This document shows positions 35,302 to 43,693 of a DNA stretch of 64,000 nt, piece after piece; position 1 is the first letter of the stretch; each line of letters begins with the position of its first letter. The translations under genes and the position numbers were made by a program. Source of the stretch: Streptomyces cirratus (GTDB lineage: Bacteria > Actinomycetota > Actinomycetes > Streptomycetales > Streptomycetaceae). Below the pieces are notes generated by a model that had not been told where the DNA came from, made no database searches, and saw only the letters and a program-made list of their open reading frames with translations. The stretch covers positions 62,001-126,000 of the forward strand of contig NZ_BMVP01000002.1 in the NCBI RefSeq assembly GCF_014650775.1, read 5' to 3'.

Positions 35302-36510
35302 TCAGCCGACCCTGCGGCGCCCGCGTACGGCGCCGCCCCGGCGGGCCACGGCCTTGGCGATCCTCTCCGCGTCCAGGGCCAGTTCGCGCAGCATCCCGCT
35401 GATGGGGTTGGTGAAACCGGTGAAGTGGAGACCCGGGGCCTGCGCGGCGGTGCGGGCGCCGTGCGCGAGGGGGCGGCCGCGCTCGTCCAGTACGCCGAGG
35501 TGGCCGACCAGGCCTTCCAGTGCGCGCCGGTAGCCGGTGGCCGCGATCACCACGTCCGGGGCGATCCGGCTGCCGTCCGCCAGCACCACCGCGTCCCCGT
35601 CGAACGCGGCCACGGCGGCGACCGGCTCGACCGCCCCGCGGCGCACCGCGTCGATCAGCCCGACGTCCTGGACCGGGATGGCGCCCTCCTTGACCCTGCT
35701 GTACAGGCCGGTGGCGGGGCGCGGGAGCCCGTACGCCGACAGGTCCGGGACGGACGCCTTGGCGACGAGCGCGCCGAGCCGGTCCACGAGCCGTACCGGC
35801 AGCCGGCGCACCAGGATCCCGGTGCGCTGCGCCGGCCAGCCGGCGGTGGAGCGGCGCACGATGTGCGGGGCGGTGCGGACGGCGAGCCGCACCCGCGCGG
35901 CCCCGCCCTCGGCCAGGTCGACGGCGATCTCCGCGCCGGTGTTGCCGACGCCGACGACGAGCACGTCCCGGCCGGCGTACGGGGTGGGGTCGCGGTACTC
36001 GGCGGCGTGCAGCAGCCGCCCCCCGTAGCCGTCCCGGCCGGGCCAGTCGGGGAGCGCCGGGGTGTGGTTGAAGCCGGTGGCGACGACGACGGCCCCGGCG
36101 GCCAGCACGCGTCCGCCACTGGCGTGCAGGGTCCAGCCGCCGGCCTCGCCGTCGGCGTCGGTGGCCCGCTCGATCCGGGTCACCTCCACGCCGGTGACCA
36201 GTTCCAGCTCGTGGAACTCGGCGTACTTCTCCAGGTACCGCACGACGTTCTCCCGCGCGACCCACCGTCCGAAGCGGCGCGGCATGGGCAGGCCCGGCAG
36301 GCCGGAGAGGCGCCTGGTGGTGTGCAGGTGGAGCCGGTCGTAGTGGGAGCGCCAGGAGGCGCCGACCGCGTCGGACTTCTCGACCACCACGGCACGGACC
36401 CCGCGTGCGCGCAGCGCGGCGGCGACGGCGAGGCCGCCGGGACCGGCGCCGATCACGTACACCGGGCGGGGCTGGGTGGTCAGGTCGGGGACTGTGGGGT
36501 CTGCGGGCAT
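35302..36510 (-). CDS. Flavin-containing monooxygenase / NAD(P)/FAD-dependent oxidoreductase
   Basis: A 402-residue flavoprotein. FAD Rossmann motif YVIGAGPGGLAVA (about residue 18), FMO-like fingerprint GGRLLHAAEYRD (GxxxHxxxY, about 180), NADPH Rossmann VVGVGNTGAEIA (about 198) and a late ATGYRRAL (about 338). It would oxygenate a hydrophobic substrate, at C (Baeyer-Villiger), N or S. ATG 36510 is chosen; the longer frame to 36627 lacks a ribosome site. The palindrome at 36628 lies upstream, so it may join the regulon with the divergent DoxX gene. Confidence 0.85.
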   Translation of the reverse strand: MPADPTVPDLTTQPRPVYVIGAGPGGLAVAAALRARGVRAVVVEKSDAVGASWRSHYDRLHLHTTRRLSGLPGLPMPRRFGRWVARENVVRYLEKYAEFHELELVTGVEVTRIERATDADGEAGGWTLHASGGRVLAAGAVVVATGFNHTPALPDWPGRDGYGGRLLHAAEYRDPTPYAGRDVLVVGVGNTGAEIAVDLAEGGAARVRLAVRTAPHIVRRSTAGWPAQRTGILVRRLPVRLVDRLGALVAKASVPDLSAYGLPRPATGLYSRVKEGAIPVQDVGLIDAVRRGAVEPVAAVAAFDGDAVVLADGSRIAPDVVIAATGYRRALEGLVGHLGVLDERGRPLAHGARTAAQAPGLHFTGFTNPISGMLRELALDAERIAKAVARRGGAVRGRRRVG

Positions 36511-36627
36511 GAGGTGTGATCGTATCGACACAGAGAGTTGATGGGTCTCGGACAAGGAGGGAATCGATTGCGGATCGGTCACGGGCCTGCTCCGGGGGCC
36601 TTGCGGGACGGGCCCCGATCGGGTCAA

Positions 36628-36642
36628 CTGACGTACCGTCAG
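36628..36642. promoter_or_regulatory. CTGACGnnnCGTCAG operator (perfect arms), DoxX/DUF35 unit
   Basis: CTGACGTACCGTCAG has perfect arms, 23 bases before the DoxX ATG at 36666 and 117 bases from the divergent monooxygenase start. Confidence 0.8.
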
Positions 36643-36665
36643 ATTGTGGAGGATGGGGGCTGCCG

Positions 36666-37118
36666 ATGCAGACCGTCTGGCTCAGTGGGGCCGAATGGAT
36701 AGCCGTGCTCCGGATAGGCCTCGGCCTGTGGTGGCTGGAGAGCTGGCGGCACAAGGACAAGAAGGGCTGGTTCGAGCGCGGAACCGGCATCGCGTGGGCC
36801 GCCGACGTGGCCGGCAAACACCGCTGGACGTTCGTGAAGGGCGGCTTCGACCGGGTCGTCCGGCCGCGCCCCGAGCTCATGGCGTACGTGGTGGTGTACG
36901 CGGAACTCGCGCTCGGGCTCGGCCTGGTGCTCGGGCTGCTGACCCCCGTGGCGCTGGTCGGCGGGCTGCTGCTCAACCTGCTGTACCTGGTGCTGATGAT
37001 CCACGACTGGGCCGAGCAGGGGCAGAACGCCATGATGGCGCTGATCTCGCTGGTCGCGCTCTTCGCCATGGGCTGGCAGGTCTGGTCCCTCGACGCGGCG
37101 ACGGGACTCTTCCTGTGA
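36666..37118 (+). CDS. DoxX-family membrane protein
   Basis: A 150-residue protein with four hydrophobic segments: AEWIAVLRIGLGLWWLES, LMAYVVVYAELALGLGLVLG, VALVGGLLLNLLYLVLMI, and MMALISLVALFAMGWQV. The DoxX hallmark is the first-helix RIGLGLWWLESW followed by a charged loop. Role in redox or quinone processes is proposed for the family but not settled. It is the first gene of a two-gene unit with a DUF35 protein (GTGA overlap), and carries the regulon palindrome. Confidence 0.82.
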   Translation: MQTVWLSGAEWIAVLRIGLGLWWLESWRHKDKKGWFERGTGIAWAADVAGKHRWTFVKGGFDRVVRPRPELMAYVVVYAELALGLGLVLGLLTPVALVGGLLLNLLYLVLMIHDWAEQGQNAMMALISLVALFAMGWQVWSLDAATGLFL

Positions 37119-37531
37119 GCCCGCGACACGACGTGCCCGAGGTCGACGACTTCACCCGCCCCTACTGGAACGCGGCCGCCGGGGGCCGGCTCCTGCTGCG
37201 GCGCTGCGCGGACTGCGGCCGGGCGCACCACTACCCGCGGGAGTTCTGCCCGTTCTGCTGGGCGGGCGAGGACCGGGTGCGGTGGGAGGAGGCCGAGGGG
37301 TCGGCCGTCCTCTACACCTGGTCGGTGATCCACCGGAACGACCTGCCGCCCTTCGGGGAGCGGGTGCCGTACGTGGCGGCGGTGGTGGACCTGGCGGAGG
37401 GGCCGCGGATGATGACGGAACTCGTGGACTGCGCGGCGGCGGACCTGGTCGTCGGGATGCCGCTGCGGGTCGCGTTCCGCGAGAGCGGGCCGGGCGCGGC
37501 CGTGCCCGTCTTCCGGCCGGCCGGGGGGTGA
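37115..37531 (+). CDS. Zn-ribbon/OB-fold (DUF35) protein
   Basis: A 138-residue DUF35 protein. Zinc ribbon CADCGRAHHYPREFCPFC (CxxC...CxxC, about residues 24-41), then an OB-fold (GSAVLYTWSVIHR, VPYVAAVVDLAEGPRMMTEL). Such proteins form complexes with SCP2-thiolase-like enzymes, for example ChsH2 with the aldolase Ltp2 in M. tuberculosis. Its own partner gene is not adjacent; the thiolase-like gene at 40528 lacks a DUF35 neighbour and is the likely match. Confidence 0.85.
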   Translation: MSPRHDVPEVDDFTRPYWNAAAGGRLLLRRCADCGRAHHYPREFCPFCWAGEDRVRWEEAEGSAVLYTWSVIHRNDLPPFGERVPYVAAVVDLAEGPRMMTELVDCAAADLVVGMPLRVAFRESGPGAAVPVFRPAGG

Positions 37532-37605
37532 GCGCGGCAGACCGGGGGGTGAGCGCGGTCGGCCAAGCGGGCGGGTGAGCGCGGTCGGCCAACCGGGCGG
37601 CGGAG
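37523..37605. repeat. Tandem GGGTGAGCGCGGTCGGCC repeat
   Basis: Three degenerate copies of about 30 bases containing GGGTGAGCGCGG follow the DUF35 stop codon in a 228-base gap that holds no gene. Confidence 0.65.
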
Positions 37606-37759
37606 CACGGGCGTTGGCGGGGTGTGACGCCGTGTCCGTCGTATGTCACAGCCCCGCACCGGTCCGGCGGAACGGCTGCGTCCCCGGCCCTGATCCGGTG
37701 ATCCTGGGGTGTCGCCAGAAAGGTCCGTACCACCTCACCCTCACCCCTCGGAGCAGCCG

Positions 37760-38587
37760 GTGTCCGCGTCCTCGCAGGAGATCCCCCTCACGATCACCCC
37801 CGAGCAGGCCGCCTACGGCGTGATCCTGCCGGTGTCACTGCCCACCGGCGAGACGCGCTTGCGGATCCCGGCGGGTGTCCGGGACGGTGAACTCGTACGG
37901 GTACGCGTGGGCGGGACCGAGGTGCTGCTGCGGATACGGGTCGCGGGCGGGGCGGCGGCGGGGGCCGCGGCGGGGGCCGGTCCGGCGGCTGCCCAGGGGC
38001 AGCCGACCGTCGCGAGCAGCGCCGTGCCCGGGCAGCCGGCCAAGTCGTCGTCCGGTGTCGGCGGCTGCCTGGCGGTGCTCGGCGTCCTCGCGGTCGTCAT
38101 CATCGGGGCGATCGCGGTGAACAGCGGTGGCGACGACGACGGAAAGCCCACCGCCTCCTCCTCGCCCGGCTCGACGTACAGCCCGACGCCCGGTCCGACG
38201 TACAGCTCCTATTCGCCCGAGCCGCTGCCGACCCGCACCTCCTACACCTCCGGCTCGGACAGCAGCTCGGCCCCCGCGTACCCGTACCCCACATCCGCCC
38301 CCACCACGGCGGATCCGAGCCCGTTCGACACGGGTACCTGCCTCAACGGGCAGCTGCCGGACTCGACGACCGCGCAGCGCGTCAACGACGTGGAGGAGGT
38401 CTCCTGCTCGGCGTCGGACGCGCACTACAAGGTGATCCAGCGCTTCGGGTTCACCTCGGACCTGCACCGCTGCGACGACACCCCGCGCACGGAGTACGCG
38501 TTCTCGTACCGCTACACCCTCAACGGAACGCCGATCAACCAGTACGTGTACTGCCTGATCGGCCTGGGTTCGTACTCCCGGAGCTGA
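37760..38587 (+). CDS. Membrane-anchored protein with N-terminal DnaJ-C-like module
   Basis: A 275-residue protein. Residues about 5-60 (IPLTITPEQAAYGVILPVSL, then LRIPAGVRDGELVRVRV) resemble the substrate-binding beta domain of DnaJ. One membrane span (CLAVLGVLAVVIIGAIAV, about residues 112-130) follows, then a Ser/Pro/Tyr-rich linker. The C-terminal extracytoplasmic domain has four cysteines (TCLNG, SCSAS, RCDDT, YCLIG), probably two disulfides. Function unknown. GTG 37760 has GGAG 7 bases upstream. Same layout is common in Streptomyces. Confidence 0.7.
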   Translation: MSASSQEIPLTITPEQAAYGVILPVSLPTGETRLRIPAGVRDGELVRVRVGGTEVLLRIRVAGGAAAGAAAGAGPAAAQGQPTVASSAVPGQPAKSSSGVGGCLAVLGVLAVVIIGAIAVNSGGDDDGKPTASSSPGSTYSPTPGPTYSSYSPEPLPTRTSYTSGSDSSSAPAYPYPTSAPTTADPSPFDTGTCLNGQLPDSTTAQRVNDVEEVSCSASDAHYKVIQRFGFTSDLHRCDDTPRTEYAFSYRYTLNGTPINQYVYCLIGLGSYSRS

Positions 38588-38612
38588 CGCGCGGGCCCCA
38601 CGGCCGGCCGCC

Positions 38613-39296
38613 TCACGGCCACAGCAGGGTGCGCGTCCACCTCCCGGCGGGGTCGCGCCGGTAGTGCAGGCGGGTGTGGCGGCGGGCGGGGTCGCCCTGG
38701 AAGAACTCGACCTCCGCAGCGTCCAGCACGTACCGGGTCCAGGTCGGCGCCGCCGCCTGCGGGTCGGCCCCCGCGCGGGCCCAGGCCGCCGCGGAGGCCT
38801 CGGCGAGTTCGGTCAGGGAGCCCAGCACCTCGCTCTGGCGGCCGGTCAGGGCGGCCGCCAGCGCCCCGCGCGAACGCACCGCCAGGTCCTCACGGCTCTC
38901 CCGCGCCCCGCACGCCGTGACCGGCCCCCGGATCCGGATCTGCCGTGCGACGGCGGGCCAGTAGAAGCCGAGCGCCGCCTGCGGGTGGCCGGCCAGCTGG
39001 CGCCCCTTCGCGCTGGTGGAGTGCGAGGCGAAGTGCCAGCCGCGCGCGTCGGCGTCGTGCAGCATGAGGGTGCGTACGTCGGGTCGCCCCTCGGCGTCGA
39101 CCGTCGCCAGGCTCATCGTGTGCGGCTCGGGCTGCCCGGCGCGGGCGGCGTGGACGAACCACTCGCGGAACAGCGGCAGCGGCTCGGCCGGTGCGGCCTC
39201 GGGGTCGAAGGAGGGCAGCGGGGTGTCCCAGACCCGCAGGGAGTGCAGGGTCTTGCGGAAGTCGTCGCCGCTCGTCTCGCTGGTCATACGGCCCAT
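38613..39296 (-). CDS. Pyridoxal 5'-phosphate synthase / PNPOx-family oxidase (PdxH-like)
   Basis: A 227-residue FMN enzyme of the pyridoxamine-phosphate oxidase fold. FMN-binding region RPDVRTLMLHDADARGWHFA (about residue 69), TSAKGRQLAGHPQAALGFYW, and the C-terminal PNPOx signature EFFQGDPARRHTRLHYRRD with WTRTLLWP at the end. The full C-terminal dimerisation region supports true PdxH chemistry (oxidation of PNP/PMP to PLP), though paralogues exist. ATG 39287 is an alternative start. No regulon palindrome. Confidence 0.8.
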   Translation of the reverse strand: MGRMTSETSGDDFRKTLHSLRVWDTPLPSFDPEAAPAEPLPLFREWFVHAARAGQPEPHTMSLATVDAEGRPDVRTLMLHDADARGWHFASHSTSAKGRQLAGHPQAALGFYWPAVARQIRIRGPVTACGARESREDLAVRSRGALAAALTGRQSEVLGSLTELAEASAAAWARAGADPQAAAPTWTRYVLDAAEVEFFQGDPARRHTRLHYRRDPAGRWTRTLLWP

Positions 39297-39395
39297 CGAA
39301 CACCATGGGGGCCGGGCGGTCGGAAAGTGCCTCCGGCACGCCCCGTGCGTCCATATGATGTGCCCTCATCAAACCACTCAGGGCTGGGGGTACCG

Positions 39396-39917
39396 ATGGG
39401 CATACCGGCGGACGGCGCGGACGGCAGCAGACGCGCGGGGCGTACGGGGACGGTTCTCAGGCGGACGCTGGCGGCGCTGCTGCTGGCGGGGGCGGCCGTT
39501 GCGTGCGGGCCCGACACGGGGAGCGGTGCGGCCGCCTCCCTGGCACCGGCCACACCGTCGGCGGTCGTCTCGGCCTCGGCCTCGCCGTCGCCCTCGGCCT
39601 CGTCCTCCCCGCTGCCCGGCCCGTCGGCGTCGGGGTCGGCGCCCGAGGCCGTGCGGACGCCGTCGGCGGAACCGACGACGAGCGCACCCGCCCCGACGAC
39701 GAAGGCCCCGGCGCCGACGCGGGCCGCGACCGTAGAGCCGACGCAGGAGCCGACGCAGGCGGAGGAGGCCGCCTGCGAGATCGTCTCCGACGCCGGCAAC
39801 TGCTACAAGGCGGGCCAGTTCTGCCGCAAGGCCGACGTCGGCCGCGAGACGCACGCCGCGAACGGCCGCCTGATCCACTGCCGCTCGGAGGGCAGCCGGG
39901 CCCGCTGGAACTACTGA
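39396..39917 (+). CDS. Small secreted lipoprotein, unknown function
   Basis: A 173-residue lipoprotein. Signal peptide with twin arginine (VLRRTLAALLLAGAAVAC); the lipobox ends AVAC. A Ser/Pro/Thr/Ala linker of about 75 residues leads to a 45-residue C-terminal domain with three visible cysteines (ACEIVSDAGNCYKAGQFCRK) plus HCRSEG, a likely disulfide-knotted fold. ATG has GGGGG 5 bases upstream. Confidence 0.75.
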   Translation: MGIPADGADGSRRAGRTGTVLRRTLAALLLAGAAVACGPDTGSGAAASLAPATPSAVVSASASPSPSASSSPLPGPSASGSAPEAVRTPSAEPTTSAPAPTTKAPAPTRAATVEPTQEPTQAEEAACEIVSDAGNCYKAGQFCRKADVGRETHAANGRLIHCRSEGSRARWNY

Positions 39918-40527
39918 CCCACCGCCCCACCGGAGGCACCGGCACTCCGGCGCCACCGACCGGCGGGAGGCGCTGACCCGCGCCCCGCCGAGCCCCCGGA
40001 GGCACCGGCCCGCCGGGGGTACCGGCCGGCCGGGCTGGGGGCCGCCGGAGGCACCGGCCCGGCCGGGGTGCTGGCGCGCCGGGCGGTTGAGCAGTGGGAG
40101 GCGCTGGCCTGCCGGGGCTGCTGAGCCTCGGGGGTACCGGCCGCGTCGGGGCTGCCCGGCTGCTGGGGCGCCGGCCGCCGGAGGTACAGGCCCGGCGGGG
40201 GAACCGGCCCCGCCGGCCCGCCGAGCCCCCCGGAGGCGCTGGCCTACCGGGGCCGCTGAGCCCAGGGGGTACCAGTCCGCCAGGGGCGCCCGGCCGTTTG
40301 GGCACCGGGGCGCCTGAGGTACTGGCCGCGGCGGGGCCGCCCGGCTGCTGGGGTGTCGGCTCGCCTGAGGTACCGGCCCGGCCGGGGTACTGGCGCGCCG
40401 GGGCGGCTGAGCAGTGGGAGGCGCTGGCCTGCCGGGGCCGCCGAGCCGCGGAGGTACCGGCCGCGTCGGGGCTGCCCGGCTGCTGGGGCGCCGGCCGCCG
40501 GAGGTACAGGCCCGGCGGGGGTACCGG
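39918..40527. repeat. 610-base repeat block with a 151-bp near-exact duplication
   Basis: A roughly 151-bp segment at 40053-40203 recurs at 40372-40523 with about ten differences and one indel. The rest is degenerate GAGG(C/T)ACCGGCC units. No gene is supported: the long Pro/Arg/Gly-rich frames over it have no ribosome site and no conserved features. It abuts the stop codon of the thiolase-like gene. Confidence 0.75.
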
Positions 40528-41718
40528 CTAGCGGCCGAGGACGAGCGTGGCCGAGGAGCAGAACCAACCGCCGGTGCCCGAGGCGAGGGCCACCTCGGGC
40601 AGGCGGCCGTTCCGCTTGGTGACCTGGCGGTCGGGGCCGGCCTCGCCGCGGAGCTGGCGGACCGCCTCCACCAGCAGGAACAGGCCCCGCATCCCCGGGT
40701 GGCAGGCCGAGAGGCCGCCACCGTCGGTGTTGACGGGCAGTTCGCCGTCCCGCAGCAGCCGCCCCTTCTCCACGAAGGCCCCGCCCTCGCCCTTGGCGCA
40801 GAAGCCGAGGTCCTCCAGGGTCACCAGGGTCATGTACGTGAAGGCGTCGTAGATCTCCGCCAGATCCACGTCCGCCGGGGCCAGGCCGGCCCGCTCGAAG
40901 GCCAGGCGGCCCGAGACCGCCGCGGGGGAGACCGTGAAGTCCTCCCACTCCGACATGGTGGTGTGGGAGACGGAGGTACCCGAACCCAGCACCCACACGG
41001 GCGCCTTCGCGGTGTCCGGTACGTACTCCTCCGCCGCGAGCAGCACGGCGCAGCCGCCGTCCGAGCGGATGCAGCAGTGCAGCTTCGTGAACGGGTCCGC
41101 GATCATCTCGGAGGACAGCACGTCCTCCACCGTGATCGGGTCGCGGTACATCGCGTCGGGGTTGGTCGCGGCGTTCGCCCGCGCCTGGACGGCCACGGCG
41201 GCGAGCTGCTCCGCCGTGGTGCCGTACTCGTGCATGTGGCGGCGCGCGGCCATCGCGTACTTCCCGACGAGGGTGTGGCCGTACGGGACCTCGAACTGGA
41301 GCGGGCCCCGCGCCCCGAAGGAGAGGTTCGCGGTGCGGCGGCGGGCCTTGATGTCGGCGCGGGCCGTGGAGCCGTAGACCAGCAGGACGGCGTTGGCGTG
41401 GCCCGCGGCGATGGCGTCGGCGGCGTGGGCCGCCATGACCTCCCAGGTGGAGCCGCCGACGGAGGTGGAGTCGACCCAGGTGGGGCGCAGCCCCAGGTAC
41501 TCGGCCACCTCGACGGGGGCCAGGGTGCCCAGACCCGCCGAGGCCAGGCCGTCGATGACGGAGCGGTCCAGGCCCGAGTCGGCGAGCGCCCGGCGGGCGG
41601 CCTGGGCGTGCAGGGCGTAGGGGGTGGGTCCGTCGACCCGGCCGCAGTCCGAGAGCGCGACGCCGACGACCGCGACCCTGCGGCGGGGTGCGGAGGCGGC
41701 AGAAAGGGGTCCAGGCAT
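40528..41718 (-). CDS. SCP2-thiolase-like / Ltp2-like acyl-CoA aldolase or lipid-transfer protein
   Basis: A 396-residue thiolase-fold protein. The usual nucleophilic Cys region is STSVGGSTWEVM (about residue 85), with no Cys. It has GPLQFEVPYGHTLVGKYAM, EIYDAFTYMTLVTLEDLGFC (about 292) and NTDGGGLSACHPGMRG (about 343). Loss of the Cys is seen in retro-aldolases such as Ltp2, which split C-C bonds of 3-hydroxyacyl-CoAs with a DUF35 partner. The DUF35 at 37115 is the likely partner. ATG has a perfect regulon palindrome 16 bases upstream. Confidence 0.83.
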   Translation of the reverse strand: MPGPLSAASAPRRRVAVVGVALSDCGRVDGPTPYALHAQAARRALADSGLDRSVIDGLASAGLGTLAPVEVAEYLGLRPTWVDSTSVGGSTWEVMAAHAADAIAAGHANAVLLVYGSTARADIKARRRTANLSFGARGPLQFEVPYGHTLVGKYAMAARRHMHEYGTTAEQLAAVAVQARANAATNPDAMYRDPITVEDVLSSEMIADPFTKLHCCIRSDGGCAVLLAAEEYVPDTAKAPVWVLGSGTSVSHTTMSEWEDFTVSPAAVSGRLAFERAGLAPADVDLAEIYDAFTYMTLVTLEDLGFCAKGEGGAFVEKGRLLRDGELPVNTDGGGLSACHPGMRGLFLLVEAVRQLRGEAGPDRQVTKRNGRLPEVALASGTGGWFCSSATLVLGR

Positions 41719-41733
41719 GAGGCGACCGTATAT

Positions 41734-41748
41734 CTGACGACCCGTCAG
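41734..41748. promoter_or_regulatory. CTGACGnnnCGTCAG operator (perfect arms), thiolase-like gene
   Basis: CTGACGACCCGTCAG has perfect arms, 16 bases before the ATG at 41718. On the minus strand, TATACG just downstream of it (41727-41732) could be the -10 box. Confidence 0.8.
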
Positions 41749-41837
41749 GCGCTAGGGCGCGTCCGGTCCGCATCCCGGGCGTCCGGCGGCACTTGGGGGG
41801 TGACAGGCCCTGGGCATCCACGGTCGGCCGCCCTAGC

Positions 41838-41852
41838 ATGACGGCCCGTCAG
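41838..41852. promoter_or_regulatory. CTGACGnnnCGTCAG-type operator, ACAD beta / F420 unit
   Basis: ATGACGGCCCGTCAG, one mismatch, 20 bases before the ATG at 41872. TAGCAT at 41834-41839 overlaps it and is a -10 candidate. Confidence 0.75.
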
Positions 41853-41871
41853 AAACGGGAGGAGCCCGACG

Positions 41872-43071
41872 ATGGACGCCGCCTTCACCGCGGAGCAGGA
41901 CGAGATGCGCCGCACCCTGCGCGAGATCCTGGGCAAACGCTGCGGCCCGGACGAGGTCAAAGCCGCCGTCCGCACCGCCGCGGGATACGACCACGAGCTG
42001 TGGCAGCAGCTCTCGCGGCAGCTGGGCCTGCCGGGTACCGCCGTCGCCGAGGAGTACGGGGGAGTCGGCTGCACGCCCGCCGACCTGGCGCTGGCCTGCG
42101 AGGAGACCGGGCGCGTGCTGCTGCCCTCCCCGCTGCTCGCCACCGCCGGCCTCGTCGCACCGCTGATCGGCGCCCTCGGGACTCCCGCCCAGCGCTCGGC
42201 GCTGCTGCCCCCGCTCGCCGCCGGAACCCTGACCGCGGCGCTCGCCGTGCCCGGACCGGCCCTGGCCATCGCCCTCGCCCTGACGGGGGACAACACCCTG
42301 GGCGAGTGGTCCGGGGGCGGCCGCGCCGGCGGGGTGCAGGCCCGGGGTGGTGAGGACGGCGGCTGGCGGCTGTACGGGGAGGCCGCCCAGGTGCTGGACG
42401 GCCACAGCGCGGGCCTGCTGCTCGTCGCCGCGCACACCGGCGGCTTCGCCCGCAGTCGCACCCTGCTGTTCCTCGTGCGCGCCGACGCGCCCGGCCTCGT
42501 ACGCACCCGGCAGGCGACCCTCGACGAGACCCGCCCGCAGGGCCGCGTCCAGCTGCGTGACGTGGAGGCCGAGCTGTTGGGCGGTGGTGGCGACGGCGGC
42601 GACGTGTCCGGGGTGCTCGCCGCGACCGGCCGCACCGCCGCCACCCTGCTCGCCGCCGAGGCGGTCGGCGCGGCCAGCCAGGCACTGTCCCGGACGGTGG
42701 AGTACGTACGCCAGCGGGAGCAGTTCGGCCGCGCCGTCGGCTCCTTCCAGGCGGTCAAGCACCGGCTCGCCGACCTCTACGTACAGGTCCAGGCGGCCCG
42801 CTCCGCCGCGTACTACGCCGCCTGGGACCCGGATCAGGGCGGCCTCGCCCTCGCCCAGGCGCTGGAGGCGCTGCGGCTGACGGCGGGGGAGGCCATCCAG
42901 CTGCACGGCGGCATCGGCTTCACCTGGGAACACGACGCGCACCTCTACTTCAAGCGGGCGGCCGCCGACGAACTGCTCTTCGGCCCCGCCCACCGGCTCC
43001 GGGCGCACGCCGCGCAGCGCGCCGGCCTCTTCCCGGCCCGGGACGCGGCCCCGGAGAGGACGGCCGTCTGA
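41872..43071 (+). CDS. Acyl-CoA dehydrogenase, beta-type subunit
   Basis: A 399-residue protein. The C-terminal domain has REQFGRAVGSFQAVKHRLAD (about residue 281) and QLHGGIGFTWEHDAHLYFKR (about 342). The middle domain lacks SEPxxGSDL, and no QIQRN tail is present. These are the features of beta subunits in alpha2beta2 FadE complexes, so the alpha-type protein at 27511, which has the missing motifs, is its likely partner. ATG has GGGAGGAG upstream. The stop overlaps the next ATG by one base. Confidence 0.85.
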   Translation: MDAAFTAEQDEMRRTLREILGKRCGPDEVKAAVRTAAGYDHELWQQLSRQLGLPGTAVAEEYGGVGCTPADLALACEETGRVLLPSPLLATAGLVAPLIGALGTPAQRSALLPPLAAGTLTAALAVPGPALAIALALTGDNTLGEWSGGGRAGGVQARGGEDGGWRLYGEAAQVLDGHSAGLLLVAAHTGGFARSRTLLFLVRADAPGLVRTRQATLDETRPQGRVQLRDVEAELLGGGGDGGDVSGVLAATGRTAATLLAAEAVGAASQALSRTVEYVRQREQFGRAVGSFQAVKHRLADLYVQVQAARSAAYYAAWDPDQGGLALAQALEALRLTAGEAIQLHGGIGFTWEHDAHLYFKRAAADELLFGPAHRLRAHAAQRAGLFPARDAAPERTAV

Positions 43072-43547
43072 TGGCCGCCGTCGGCGTCCGCCTGATGCAG
43101 AAGGTCTCCGCGACCCTGCTGTTCGCCAAGATCGCACCGCACGTCATCCCCGCCATGGACAAGGCGGTGCACAAGCTCACCCGGGGCAGGGTCATCCTCA
43201 GCGCACAGATGCTCCCCGGCGTGATCCTCACCGCCAAGGGAGCCAAGACGGGCGAGCCGCGCACCACGCCGCTCGCCTGCATGCCGCTGGAGGGCGGCGC
43301 GAGCTGGCTGCTGATCGGCTCCAACTTCGGCCGCCCCGGCCACCCGGCCTGGACCGCGAACCTGCTCAGACACCCTGACGCGCAGGTGAGTTGGCGCGGC
43401 CGGGACATCGAGGTACGCGCCCGCCTGCTCCAGGGCGAGGAGCGTGCGGCAGCCTGGCGGGAGGCCCTGGCGTTCTGGCCGCCGTACGCGACGTACCAGG
43501 CGCGCATCGAGCGCGAGATCCGGCTGTTCCGCCTGGACCGCCGCTGA
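43071..43547 (+). CDS. Deazaflavin (F420)-dependent nitroreductase-family protein
   Basis: A 158-residue split-beta-barrel protein of the Ddn (Rv3547) family: LTAKGAKTGEPRTTPLACMP (about residue 53), WLLIGSNFGRPGHPAWTANL (about 83), then a helical tail PYATYQARIEREIRLFRL. Family members use reduced F420 to reduce quinones or enones. Coupled to the acyl-CoA dehydrogenase gene by a one-base overlap, so it probably reduces a double bond or quinone-like intermediate of the same pathway. Confidence 0.83.
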   Translation: MAAVGVRLMQKVSATLLFAKIAPHVIPAMDKAVHKLTRGRVILSAQMLPGVILTAKGAKTGEPRTTPLACMPLEGGASWLLIGSNFGRPGHPAWTANLLRHPDAQVSWRGRDIEVRARLLQGEERAAAWREALAFWPPYATYQARIEREIRLFRLDRR

Positions 43548-43693
43548 TCGCGCGCCGTTGATCGCGGCAACCCGGACGTGGCGAACGCGGTGTACGTCAG
43601 CGAACGCGGTGTACGCCGGCGAACGCGGTGGACGCCGCCGACGCCGTGGACGTCGGCGGACCTGGCCCCCTGGCGGGGGTCCCGGGTCCGCCG

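Noticed and set aside
39378-40721. Pro/Arg-rich 447-codon frame with repeated segments on the minus strand
   Set aside because: The repeats come from the DNA duplication in the gap. There is no ribosome site, and both ends overlap well-supported genes.
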